Below, piece after piece: positions 22,041 through 32,613 of a stretch of 64,000 nucleotides of DNA. The notes beneath the pieces were generated by a model. It searched no databases and was not told the DNA's origin. It was given only the letters and a program-made list of their open reading frames with translations. Origin of the DNA: Laburnicola sp. R22_1 (Eukaryota > Ascomycota > Dothideomycetes > Pleosporales > Didymosphaeriaceae). The position numbers and the translations under genes are program-made. The number at the start of each line of letters is the position of its first letter. The stretch's first letter is position 1. Location of the stretch: the NCBI GenBank assembly GCA_014281115.1, contig JACONQ010000003.1:1302001-1366000 (forward strand). Direction: 5' to 3'.

Positions 22041-23641
22041 CTAGTCTTGGCGGACTTGCAGCCACTCCGAAATTGTTGACTGCCTCATACTTCTGATTGA
22101 CTGAGCTTTCAACAACCTCTCTAGCCGCTTCATATAGGATATATCCTCATACTTTGCAGTCTCCTGATACTCCTGATAGCAGAGTAGAACCTGTACAGCC
22201 TGAAGAGCCTCTGCAACGCTTAGAGCAGGAGGAGGTAGCACCTCCTCCTCTTCCTCTAATCCTTGAACAAGCCCTAGCTGAGCAACTACGATATCCTGTA
22301 GGGATGTATCCTCCTCTTCCTCCTCTAAATCCTCATCTACTGGATTGAGAAAGTTCTCTATAGCCATAGGATCCTGGATCTGGCCAGCCTGGGCAGCAGC
22401 CTGATATAGACTCTCTATTGGCTCCTCTCTATCAAATCCAGAGCTAGGATCTAGCCACCTCTTCGGGATGCACGTGCTCTTGATGTAGCAGTGTAGGATA
22501 GTAGTATCCTTAATATCGAGCAGCCATAATTCAGCTATCTAGTGGAGCGTATAGAGAATTGTCATAAATTTGAATGGATCAAGGCCAAGGTTGTAGTGTT
22601 TAACCGTGAACGCTAGCCACTGCCTCCAGTAGTAGGTCTTGAAGTTCTAGATGATACCCTAATCAAGAGGCTGATACATGCTTGTTAAGTTCTTTGGTAA
22701 GAGCTAGATCGCGATATTGGACAGAGGCGGCGATTGTTAAAGGCCAGAAAAATGGGCCGAGTAGTTGTCCATAAGAAGAACAACCTTCCTTAAGCCAATA
22801 TAGCTATAGAATGCAGCAAGCCACTCAGCCATAATAGATGTGTTTACCCAGCCCTTCTTAGAGGCCCCCAGACACAGCCAATAGCTAATATATTAACTCC
22901 TCGCAAAGCTCAAGGCTGTTTTGACTTTCCTATCACCCATGGTGCTACGCGCTCAGTACCAGTAGCGTTGCAGCAGAGCATGATAGATACCCTAGCTTTA
23001 TCTTTCTTAACACCAGGCATTGAGGCAGTAGCTAGCCCTCTTAATATTGCCCACCTCCAGTATAGCCCAGTCTCGTCCATGTTGAATATATCGCTGTCTG
23101 GGTATCGGATGCAGATGTTCTGTACATCTACCATCTCGGCTGCTGTTTGCGTTGGTACAGAGCTCTGCTCGCCGTGCTGTGTAACCTCTGCTATCCTATA
23201 TCGCTGCTTGAATTTTGATACCCAGCCAGACGAGAACTCAGGAATAGCCTGGCCCTGGTAGGCTGGAATCTGACGCCAGATCTCTCGAGCTTTCTCAGCA
23301 AGTATATCGCCTGATACTAGTCCCCCTCGCACTTGTATTCCCTGCTGCCACTCATATAGGATAGACTCAAGCAGAGGCCAGGCAGCCGCTCGTGAGCGGT
23401 AGGCTGTATCGGATATAGATGTACCGGAGGCGGAGGCGGAGGCGGAGGCGGAGGCAGGTAGGGCGTCGAGGTGTCGAAAGCGATCGTCGAGAGACTTAGA
23501 TACAGTTAATTGGGAGAGCTTTCTGCCAAATTCAGCTTCAAACCATGCGATGATAGCTTTCTGTCGTGGCTGTGGTTGCTGAGAGAAGGCCCAGGCGCGG
23601 AGAGCCTTCCTCTCATGATTGGATATCCCCTTGCGGCCCAT
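22041..23641 (-). pseudogene. Pogo/Fot1-like transposase relic (DDE_1)
   Basis: ATG 23639-23641. The N-terminus has the CENP-B/Tc5-type helix-turn-helix regions (HERKALRAWAFSQ; GWVSKFKQRYRI), then the DDE_1 catalytic core: first Asp in FNMDETGLYW, second in VLLMDNYSAHFSGL, third in YQPLD. The tail is acidic. About six stops interrupt it: TGA at 22910 and five TAA/TAG codons further on, including both Gln positions of the motif family members write as PLDQG and IIQN, and a Trp in LH-W-IAE. A frameshift lies near 22830-22870. The Gln/Trp-to-stop pattern again fits RIP. A (GGAGGC)n run at about 23428-23460 encodes Ser-Ala repeats. Confidence 0.88.
23428..23460. repeat. GGAGGC hexamer tandem repeat in transposase relic
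   Basis: About five copies of the 6-mer GGAGGC on the plus strand, coding alternating Ser-Ala on the minus strand within the linker between the DNA-binding and catalytic parts of the Fot1-like transposase. Confidence 0.75.
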
Positions 23642-24048
23642 AGCTTCTATAACGATACTTGGCGCTGAAGTGGTATTAGATATTGAATATCGGATACAGG
23701 GGTAAATTGTGTGGAGTTGAATCCGTGCAAGCGAAAAATATCGCTATATCGAGGATATCGCTAAAACGGACATCGTTATAACGAGAGTTGACTGTAGTAC
23801 AACACCAGAAAAGTGTTGCGAGATCGTCTGTACAGCAGCCTTGAAAACGTTATTAAACTTGGCCTAAAACCACTCTGCTGCCTACTTTTTATCAAGCCTA
23901 ACAAGCCAAACAATCAAGCCTTCCCTCTTTAGCTTGGCTTGTTAGCAAATTACTACACGTTAGCTTGGATTGATAGAACCAAGCCAAGCTCAAGCCAAAC
24001 AATCAAGCGCTTGTTAGCGGCTTGATTGTTGGCAGGTCTGGTTGCCTG

Positions 24049-24484
24049 AATCAACCACGCAGAGCCGCTCCATCTGTCGTTTCTTCTTTCCAGAAATCTC
24101 AGAAGTACATCATCAAGATCTATCTCGACGCTTCGATCTAGGCGTATGCTGTACGTATTATGTTGCATCTGGTGGTGAGTCAGTTGTCGCGTTGGGAGTT
24201 CTTACTCGGCCTGCACCTACTTCGACGCGGAAGTTGCCTTTGCCTACGGCCTTGTTCATGTTGTTTAAGAGTTCACTCGGACTATGAACCCATTTTTCTG
24301 GCACGTATCGAGGTGGCTTCGAGTCAGCAATACGTGTCATAGAGCTGTTGCGAGCTGGAATAGCCATATGTCCGGCTTCAAGGTGGTACGGGATACTCGG
24401 AGCGTGCGGTAAAGGATAATGGACAAACGTATAAGCTTCGATCGCTATACTAAGAATTCGAATGAAGTTCGAGTAATGGACCAT
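24049..24484 (-). CDS. Possible remains of a host gene at the hAT element 2 target
   Basis: The minus strand holds an open frame of 108 codons (24158-24484, MVHYSNFIRILSIAIEAYTF..) and, in another frame, a segment (24049-24168) reading DRSVEIDLDDVLLRFLER up to the target duplication. Joined at one copy of the duplication, the second segment would continue ..SAWLIQATPAA to a stop about 10 bases past the left end (near 19085). No family is recognised; the two frames would need an indel or intron between them. It may be a broken gene or chance. Confidence 0.25.
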
Positions 24485-25165
24485 GCATCGCAGTGTCCGG
24501 CTGCGTGGTTTTAAAGCACGGCTCGGGGTGGCGGGGCTCAGCTGACCTCAACCTGAGAACAGATGAATCCCGAATCAGCCCCACGAATACGCAGTTTTTC
24601 TTCTTCCATCCCGCCACCAAATTCGGCATGCGCCGCCAACAGCGAGTGTCCGCCTCGTGGCCACCCTACGTATATAATGCTGTTGTTGCGCCTGCACAGT
24701 TTCCATCGTGACGATGGCAGGAGTTGCACACTAGATTGACCAGTTGACACGTTGATCCAGCCACGTCGACCAGTTTGCACATATGTGAGATGTCGCTCAG
24801 ACGTGTTCAGCACGCAATCCGAAAGGCACGCCACAAAATGGAGGCTTAATGAATTGTCGCCAGTGACCAATCGTGATTTGAGAGTCACTCGGATCGCCGG
24901 CCTCCACCAGAGGGCGATTACCAGGCTGAGGCACCACACCCGTACAGCATGCATGAACTCCTTAGCTCATTGGGGGCGCAGCGCTTAGCGATCGAGCTCG
25001 TTCTAAGGGGCCACTGAGGCTCTGTGAAGGGTGTTCGGTGTGTGCGGATGATTTTCTTATAACATTGCCAATATGTTTTAAAGGATCCAACTTGCACACA
25101 TGCGCAAGTCTTAGTGCGTTGTAATACATCTGAAGCCTCTTAAGGTACTCAGTTTGTTGAGCAAT
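24485..25165. other. Intergenic region upstream of kinase-like gene 1
   Basis: About 680 bases with no supported gene. Minus-strand ORF 24538-24954 has no recognisable family or codon pattern. The promoter of the kinase-like gene should be in the last few hundred bases. Confidence 0.5.
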
Positions 25166-27608
25166 ATGGCTTTTACTGGCCCGGCAGAACCTGAAACATC
25201 ATCCCATGGGGTCGGAACCGTGGTAAGATTGCCTGTATCCTTCCACGGCACAACTGACCATGCCACTCAGGCAGAGTCCAGTGTGACTCAACGTTCACAG
25301 CCTTCGCCACCCATTGTGCATCGGGCAGATGATTGGCACCCTGTGAAAGACATTTCACTTCAAGTCAACACAAGCCAAATTCCTAATTCAGCAAGTGGAG
25401 TCAGCAGCGCCGTCGAAGATGTAGGAGATTCCTTCCAACTCCAGGACATTGCAGAAAGAAGACTCAGCGGGGATGTTCAAAGCACCATAAGCCATACTGG
25501 TGCCCATCTACCCAATATCGATAACATTGAGCGACCGCGCTCGATACCTGACGACTTCGACGATGATCCATCGTATCCTCTCCAGAGTCATATTCGAGGC
25601 CTCATGCTCATAGCGGCAGGATCCGCAAAACTGCAGTTTCTACCGCTCAGTGAGCTGGATGCCGTTGTCACTCGACGAAACATCTACAGGGAGCTCAAGC
25701 GCACTGAACTAACAGCAGATCTAGAGGATATAGCGTTCCAGGTCTGGTCCCCAGTCGATCTGCCAAACTCCAAAACCACGACGCGACGAAGAATATTTGC
25801 CACCTTGTGCCTTATGAACAAAGCTGAAGAGATTCAGACGTTCATTGACGAAGATATATTCGACGTCGACTTACCTTTCGAATTTGAGCATGATGGGCGA
25901 GTATTCCGGCGATCTGGCGTTCTCATTACACTCTTCACGAAATGGCAATCATGGGACCGAGATAGCTTCGAAAACTATCAGGGGCGCTTCCTCGCACCCT
26001 ACTTCAAGTTCATGTCGCCTAAATTTCGCGAGTATGACTTGCATCGATGTGTTGTCCTGCCTTTTCTGGAATCTGTGGTCGAAGACGGCTCACATAATGA
26101 TCCTATAATGACTCTCTTCTCAGTCGTACGTCGAGTCGCAATACACTCAGCGCATCACGATTACTTCACCCCACTCGTAGGTACTCTGATATCTCTAGTC
26201 GCCTTTGTGGTCTCTAACTTGATCAGAAATCGTCGGAGAAGATGCATTTTGCTGTGAAGCAGTTGCAGACGGAGCAATCCCAAGCTAAGGGCCCCAATCG
26301 GGAGATTGCAGCGTACAAGCGCCTAAACTCCATACGCCACCCACACATTGTACGACTTCTTGCAACATACTCGCATCAAGACAAGCTTCATATGATATTC
26401 CCGTGGGCAGATAGCAATTTGTATCAGTTTTGGGAGGAGGACTTCCCAGATACATCTTTTCCACCAAGAAACCACCATCTTGCAAGGTGGATGATCAAGC
26501 AGTTTGTGGGGCTGGCAGAATCCCTAAAATGCATACACAACTTCGATGTACTGGCCTCCAATGATCTCAGCACTCAAGATAGGAAGCAGACGCATGGCAG
26601 ACATGGAGATATCAAGCCAGAGAACATTCTGTGCTTTAAAAATGCTTTCAGTGACTCCTCGGTTGACAAACTTGGGAATCTCATGATATCGGATCTTGGC
26701 TCGACCGAGTTCCACAGCACACTTTCGAACATAGTCCAAGCAAACGCAGCTGGTGGGTTCACCGAGACATACAAGGCCCCAGAGTTCGACATCATGAAGC
26801 AAGTATCACCCGATTCTGACATATGGTCCTTTGGATGTGTCCTCTTCCAGTTCATTGTATGGTACGTGCTTGGCTGGGCTGGCGTCGAAGATTTCACCGA
26901 AGAACGGAAAGCCGACTCCAACTTTGTCATACCTTCGGACCATTTCTTCAATTTCTTCAAGAACGAAAATTCGGTTGAAGCAAAGGCATCCGTTCGCAAG
27001 GTATATCGCACACTACTATTGATTGTACATACGTAGCTAAGACACACCAGGAATTCCAAAAGCTGCGAGAGAACGATAGGACTAGCGACTTCGTCCTTGA
27101 TCTCTTAGACCTTGTCGAGACTAGCCTTTTGCGTTTGCGCGCCTCACAGAGAGCTAGTTGTGAGGAAGTAGTTGCGAAACTGAGCTCTGTGAAGGATCTT
27201 TGCGATCGTAATGTAGAATATTGTACTCGGAGGACCCGAAGAGATGTGCCAAGAACTCCTACAGACCTGTCAGACAAGGTGTACGTCTCTCTCTCTGACC
27301 AGATGAAGGATGAGTATATCAAGAATATCGGACCTGTCCTGTATCCTGGATCTTCCCGATCCACAATTCGCAGATCAACAGTATCAGTAGGAGAGGAAGA
27401 TAGGAGTAGAACTACTGGAGGAGGAGCTGATGATGCATCAAACGCAGCTGGTGCTTCCAGCACTAAGTTGGAGCCACCTGGATCAGCGAACGATCTTAAC
27501 ACGACCGCAGGTCACAAGCGGCCTGATCCGACAGAACAAATTCGACCCAGATTATACAAGAGAGCTTGGATACGAATGTGCAAGCTTCTGAATTGCTGTT
27601 TCAGATAA
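25166..27608 (+). CDS. Protein kinase-like protein 1 (HGD/DLG type)
   Basis: Three exons: 25166-26176, 26227-27000 and 27051-27608, both introns exactly 50 bases and phase 0, giving 780 residues. Start chosen at ATG 25166; the longer frame opens with TTG. Residues 1-about 310 are an N-terminal domain shared with the kinase at 30621-32613 (VVLPFLE immediately before the kinase domain in both). Kinase motifs: Lys in FAVKQL (about 348), Glu in NREIAAYKRL, catalytic loop HGDIKPENIL (about 463-472, Gly in place of the usual Arg of HRD), DLG (about 493-495) in place of DFG, and YKAPE (521-523). The glycine-rich loop is not recognisable. The C-terminal 120 residues are low complexity, ending in a Cys-containing basic tail. 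Catalytic activity is plausible but uncertain. Confidence 0.82.
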
Positions 27609-27742
27609 GCATAGGTTTATGGGGCATTTTCTTCGGGGCTCGAGTTAGTGTCTCAGTACGCAGTTTTCTGCTTCATCATGTTATGATTCTATAGATACCC
27701 CGCGCATGAACAATCATAATTTGATATCACAACATTCCAATT

Positions 27743-29316
27743 TTAGCCGATCTTCGACTTTTCTTCGTCCACTGCTCGCCGACCTGTACGACGATAAATT
27801 ACGAAGAAGTACCACATGCCAATAGTAACCGCGGTGAAGACTACTGTGACCACTATGTATATCCACAGATAGCTGGATACACGACTGGTCCCATCGCTGC
27901 CAAACCAGTCGAAGAAAGTCATTGAGAATACCGTCTAAATGTTCCATATTAGCGCATATTTCGATAAGACTCGAGTAAACTTACAGCGAAGAACGTTCCT
28001 GGTAGGAAGACCATGGTGACCAGTGATATGGACTTCATGACTTTGGACTCACGATTTGTAGCTAGAGCCATCTCTACAGCTGTTTCGCTGTGCGACTGCG
28101 ATAATTAGCGAGCGTTCTCATATTTTTGGACACGATACGGACCCATTGGGTGGCCATCGCCATTCCATCAACACGCATGCTGCAATCTCTTATCTTCTCT
28201 TCGTATTCAGCTTGAATCGTGTCGAGCCATAGTTGTATCTTCCGTCCCACGTGATGCATACGCTGAAGGAATGCAAGATCCACCTCCTTCGCATCCTTGC
28301 TGCCAGCAATCTTGACATAGTCCTCTTCCAGCCTCTTTGTGTATTTACGTTGCGCAACAACGCCATTTCGTGTATCATATTCGCTGATATCTGGCCTTAG
28401 ATCTCCAGAGAAGTTGTATATGCCACCGCTCAGAGCAAGTGTATGCCCTGACATCTTCTGAATTTGAACATTCCATGAGATTAGTGAGTTTCTGAGGTAT
28501 GTCAAATCCAGCCATGCAGTCCGCTTTGCCTCGTGTCGACTTTCGGTCTCATATCTACCAGGGCCTTCGGTCGCACCTGACTGAAAGTCTAACTCGAATA
28601 TCTTGGTTTCTACCTCTACGATGCTGGCTTCTACTTCGCTTTTGTGACGGAGAAGCTCGAGCTCCACGAAGATTCCAGGCAAGATTAACGGATGACAGAC
28701 TTGTTCACCGATGCCCTGGAGACTCTTCAGGATTGAAATTTCTAGCGTCGTTGTGCAACCGTAGAAAATAGCATATGTTAGACCCAGCTCTGGAAACGCT
28801 GTCGCAGATAAGGCCATGTCCTAAGGCCAAGCATTTGGGGTACGACAATTATACACTTGCCATTGGACTCAGTAAATTCGTTCTTGTAAGCAGGGTTTAT
28901 CGTTGCGACGTACCATAAGCTTCTTCGCACATTGCTACTTTCTCGCCAGCGAAGCTAGGCACATTGTTACGCGTTATGGCCTTGGTGATGGATGCATGAA
29001 CCCGAAAAATCTGGCAGATGTTTCTGAAACATTCATAAGAGAAAGGTAAAGTTCGAATGTCGGGTTGTCTTGTTTGGGGTGTCGTTTCAGGTGAAGAGAG
29101 CGTAGTTGGTCGCTTTTCACTTAAGGCTGCGAATGTTTGAGTACGGCGGTTCCCAATTTTCTGGATGTTATCGCCTTCGATATCTTCGAGCCATTCAGAA
29201 TAGCATGGCACCCAGTTTTGCTTTGCTGCCTTGCTGTTCTCCTGACCTTGTTGCAAGGCTTGTAGTGTCGAATTAGAGGGAAGCCGTATTATATAAGATA
29301 TATCCCAGTGCAACAT
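27743..29316 (-). CDS. Fungal CorA-like two-helix membrane protein (5' end unresolved)
   Basis: Four exons can be joined in frame: 29316-28914, 28789-28143, 28095-27985 and 27934-27743, with introns of 124, 47 and 50 bases; about 450 residues. The middle has long helices (VFLPGTFF preceded by MALATNRESKVMKSISLVTM) and two C-terminal membrane segments: one around SLVTMVFLPGTFFATVFSM and one around YLWIYIVVTVVFTAVTIGMWYFF. This layout matches the fungal branch of the CorA family; the GMN ion-selectivity motif of true CorA Mg2+ transporters is absent, so transport is unproven. The N-terminus is incomplete: an open stretch at 29503-29721 (ISVIDMNWAHDNAFLSDQEA) ends at a GTGAGT donor at about 29513 and is a likely upstream exon, but I could not find a consistent join. 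It lies between two paralogous kinase-like genes. Confidence 0.68.
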
Positions 29317-30168
29317 ACATCAATATCAATCCGCGGTCGGAGTTATCTCTCCTAACTTCCTGCTAGTTGTGAGAAAATGAGAGCACTACTGATGCAAAGT
29401 ACTCGCGGTGTGTAGCCAGTGTGACCACTCGTCGTCCGTCTCGAGTGGCCATATTTGCATACGGTACTTTGAGTATCAGCTGAATATATAGTCGACTTTG
29501 GTTTAGAGACTCACTCCATGGCTCTCAACTAACTTGATAGCAAGAGCAGCTCGTGGACTGTATTTGAAGATTCTTTCCAGGTCTGCCTCTTGGTCGCTGA
29601 GAAAAGCATTGTCGTGAGCCCAGTTCATATCGATGACGGAAATGGAAATATGAGTTGCAATACACAATGCAGATGGAGGCGATGCATACGATCTTTGTGA
29701 TGTTGAGGTGGCAGGACACAAGGCTGAGACTCAGTCTGCCGTGCACCTGATGTGGCACTCGGCTGTGGCAGGCGCGACTGGGAGCGGTCCTCCACTCACA
29801 AGCACTATATCATATGCATGACATATGAGCCAGCCCATACCCTACGTGTTACATCGGCTCTCGCGATGCTTTCACCGGAATATTCAATCAATTTCGGGCC
29901 ACATCCGCATCATTTGTGCTCATGCAGAGATTGCCGGTACCACCTGCAGGAACGCCAGATGCAGGTTTTCGGGTGGTGCAATGGCGGGGCTTCCGCGAGG
30001 CATATTCCACCCCATTTCAGCCTCGTAGTACGAGTTTTTTTGCCTCTTTAAATCGCGCAAGATCGTTGAGACGATCTCTCTCGCTCCAAGCGCATCGACT
30101 TAAATCCCACGTCACTCAAGATTGACAGTGTTTCAGCCTCTTTTCTTCCTAGGTCGTTAGCCGTAATC
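29317..30168. other. Region upstream of the CorA-like gene, probably with its first exon
   Basis: About 850 bases. The minus-strand open stretch 29503-29721 is a candidate first coding exon of the CorA-like gene (see that entry). The rest shows no supported gene; small plus-strand ORFs around 29752-30125 overlap each other in several frames and look non-coding. Confidence 0.45.
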
Positions 30169-30544
30169 ATGATTGCTATCATTTCGGCAGAATATAGCGA
30201 GCATAACGAGCTGGTCAAGTTTCTTGGTCGCATCTTCCCTGGTGGGGAGGCATCCGTCAAAGTAAGATTTACACTTCTGGACTCGAAAATACTCAGCTGA
30301 CCAAATTTCAGCACAAGCGTGGAAATTTCCAGTGCAGATTGCCTCGCGGTCTGAATTCGGTGAGTGCAGTTACAGTGTGAAGAAACTACCTGACGCGCAT
30401 AGAATGAAATGGACGAGCTGCGGCGCTCCGTTGTCTTTACACATTACAGCGAAACGTGATCATGCAGTGCCGCTCTTCCTACTGGGTCAATTTTCCTCAG
30501 ACCGAGAATTATTCGTTATCAAACTGCAAGGAAGACGACTTTGA
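30169..30544 (+). CDS. Possible small two-exon gene, unrecognised
   Basis: An ATG near 30169 opens MIAIISAEYSEHNELVKFLG and reaches a GTAAGA donor at about 30262; an acceptor TTTCAG follows near 30310. Immediately after it a 70-codon open frame (KWTSCGAPLSLHITAKRDHA.., ending at 30544) looks protein-like. The exon 1 frame does not enter this frame without a 1-base shift, so this may be a pseudogene or a wrong splice choice. No family recognised. Confidence 0.28.
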
Positions 30545-30620
30545 ACAACTAGTCTAGTTTTGCGAACAATCTTTAAAGCGTTATAGCACAAACTCCATTA
30601 CTCCGCGCATTCAAAAACCA

Positions 30621-32613
30621 TCACTCCATTTTTTCGAAATCGTCCAAAGTTTTCGATGAGCGCGTTTGTCCGTGATGCGTTCCGAGAGCCGGTTTTCTAT
30701 CCTTCACCAACCCGGTGGCCACCTCATTGAGATAGGCATCAACGGGCACACATATCCTAGGCAGACGTCTTTCAGGGCATGGGTATTGACAATAAGGGTC
30801 CGTTGGGGCGTTCACTCTCTGGCACATGTCCTCAAGCTTTTTAAGCAACGGAGCAGACCTAATCCTCTCATGGCCAGGTGATATGACGATGATCATACTC
30901 TCCTCAATCAAATCCAAAAGTTCGTGAAAGAACTGCGTGCACAGAGGGCGCCCATGAAGACGACTAATCCACTGCTGATGAGTTAGCATTGAGGAGGGTA
31001 CACTGGGAGAAAGAAGAAAAGTGCTCATAATGGATACCTACCTCGCTGACCTTTGCTTTTACCATGATTGCGTAGCCACGGCCTTCGCCTTTGAACAATA
31101 CATCAAAAAAGATATCTGTCTTACAGTTCGTGATGTATGGAGTATCTCGGTGCTTCTCAAAGTCAACGCGGTTTGTTTGGCCACCCAAAGCCCAACAGAC
31201 CATCTCCAACAAGAGACAGCCGAAAGTCCAGATATCGAACGCTTGGGAAATTTTTCCCTTCTCCAGGTCGCATTCTGGTGGTCGATATCCAGGTGAGGCG
31301 GGTATACCCTGGTTAGGTACGTTTGAGCGGCTATTGGTACCGTTAAAAGCAGTGAGCCCTAGATCAGCAACGACCAAGATGCCCTTTGGATCCCTTGGTG
31401 AAGGATACCACAGAATATTCTCAGGCTTTATATCTCCATGTCGACCATATTTCTGCTTCGGGGTGAGATGCGTGTTGTCGTATCGAGGGTTGTGGATCGT
31501 GGCCAAAGCGCCGGCCATTCCTACGATTTGTTTCGCAACCCACTGGATCGCGGCCCGGTCTGGATTCACACCAATGCTTGGATACTCAGTGTGCTCCCAG
31601 TATGAATCAAGATCACGGTCTGCCCACGGGAACAGTAAGTTATAGTGGTCTTTCATGCTGCCCTTGATTGTCCAAGTCATCAAGAGTGTGACAAGATGGT
31701 CGTGGACGAACCCACTGAACCGTTTGAGTGCTTCCACCTCTTTTCTATGCTCTTTCTGCTTCTTGGAAAGCTGTTCATCACTTCCCAGAAGGCGCTTTAC
31801 TGCAAACACATCATTTGTTACTATCTGGCATTCGGGAATCAATAATCAGCGGCGGCTGCGAATGTTTTAGAGAGTGCATCATACCGATCTCAGAATATCG
31901 TGAAACCCATGTCCCTCACGCGGCATTATTACTTTGGAAACAGCACCATATCCGCCAATTTGGACAGGGTGCTCCTCAAGAAATGGCAAAACGACGTCAT
32001 CCCCATATGTTACATTCTTGATGGATCTACGATCAGGCTCTAGATCGGGAAACACAGGACTGACTCGGTTTTGTCTTCGTATGAAGTCTTCTCTCTCGGA
32101 TTCCGTCCAGTGGTTGAAACATGACAGCAACGCCCCTTTCGACGCGATGTAGCACTGGACATGATCCAGCTGCTGTAACGGTAGAGTGTCGTCCGTGATC
32201 TTGTCAGATGCAAGCTTGTGAATGTCTCTCTGCTTGCCCATTAATATAAGGATTGCGAACACCTTCAAATAGTCGGAAGCTATAAGCTTCGCCAATGGTT
32301 CAGCAGCGTCCCTGGTCGAGCCGCTGATCACAAGTTGGTCGACGATGCGATCTGGTGTGACAATTTGCTTTAAAATCGACTCGGGCCAGAATAACTGTTT
32401 ATCCGCATGAGTGCAGGCTCCCTGTCGGAGCAAGCCATTGAGGTCCATGGGAGTTTCGACAACAGTGGATGGATGAGCCTGAATAGTACCGTCTCTGGGA
32501 CTGTGGGCCTCTTCGATAACGTAGCGTTCGTCAAATATTCGAATGATGGGTGTCTTTTGGTCTCCTGGTCGTTCCGCCTGGAGTTGCGGGGAGCGGCGTT
32601 GATGTTCAGTCAT
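30621..32613 (-). CDS. Protein kinase-like protein 2 (HGD/DLG type)
   Basis: Three exons: 32613-31885, 31824-31042 and 30971-30621, introns of 60 and 70 bases, both phase 0; about 620 residues, ATG at 32611-32613. The intron positions match those of the kinase-like gene at 25166 (one just before the VAIK Lys segment, one after the kinase C-lobe), so the two are paralogs. Motifs: glycine loop IGGYGAV (about 219-225), Lys in VFAVKRL (253), HGDIKPENIL (about 372-381), DLG (397-399), PGYRPPE in place of APE, then FDIWTFGCLLLEM. The N-terminal 210 residues form the same unnamed domain as in the paralog. Unlike the paralog, the glycine loop is intact, so this copy is the more likely active serine/threonine kinase. 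The partner or substrate is unknown. Confidence 0.86.

Larger units (their letters stand above)
21956..23794 (-). mobile_element. Fot1/pogo-like DNA transposon nested in hAT element 2
   Basis: A 1839-bp element with 23-bp inverted ends, sharing CAGTCAACTCTCGTTATAAC followed by GAT, flanked by TA (21954-21955 and 23795-23796), as expected for the Tc1/mariner/pogo superfamily. It inserted about 130 bases upstream of the hAT transposase start codon. Both ends also contain the word AATCCGTGCA in the same orientation and many TATCG words. Size and coding content match the Fot1 group of ascomycetes. Confidence 0.92.
19104..24040 (-). mobile_element. hAT transposon, element 2 (decayed, with nested Fot1-like insertion)
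   Basis: Inverted ends CAGACATGCCAACAATCAAG (left) and CAGACCTGCCAACAATCAAG (right, reverse complement) are flanked by the exact 8-bp duplication GTTGCCTG (19096-19103 and 24041-24048). The total is 4937 bp, of which 1839 bp is a later Fot1/pogo-like insertion plus its TA duplication; without it the element would be about 3.1 kb, like element 1. Both subterminal regions are packed with GGCTTG/CAAGCC words in both orientations, probable transposase binding sites. The transposase reading frame (19279-21825) has no indels but seven stop codons. Confidence 0.93.
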
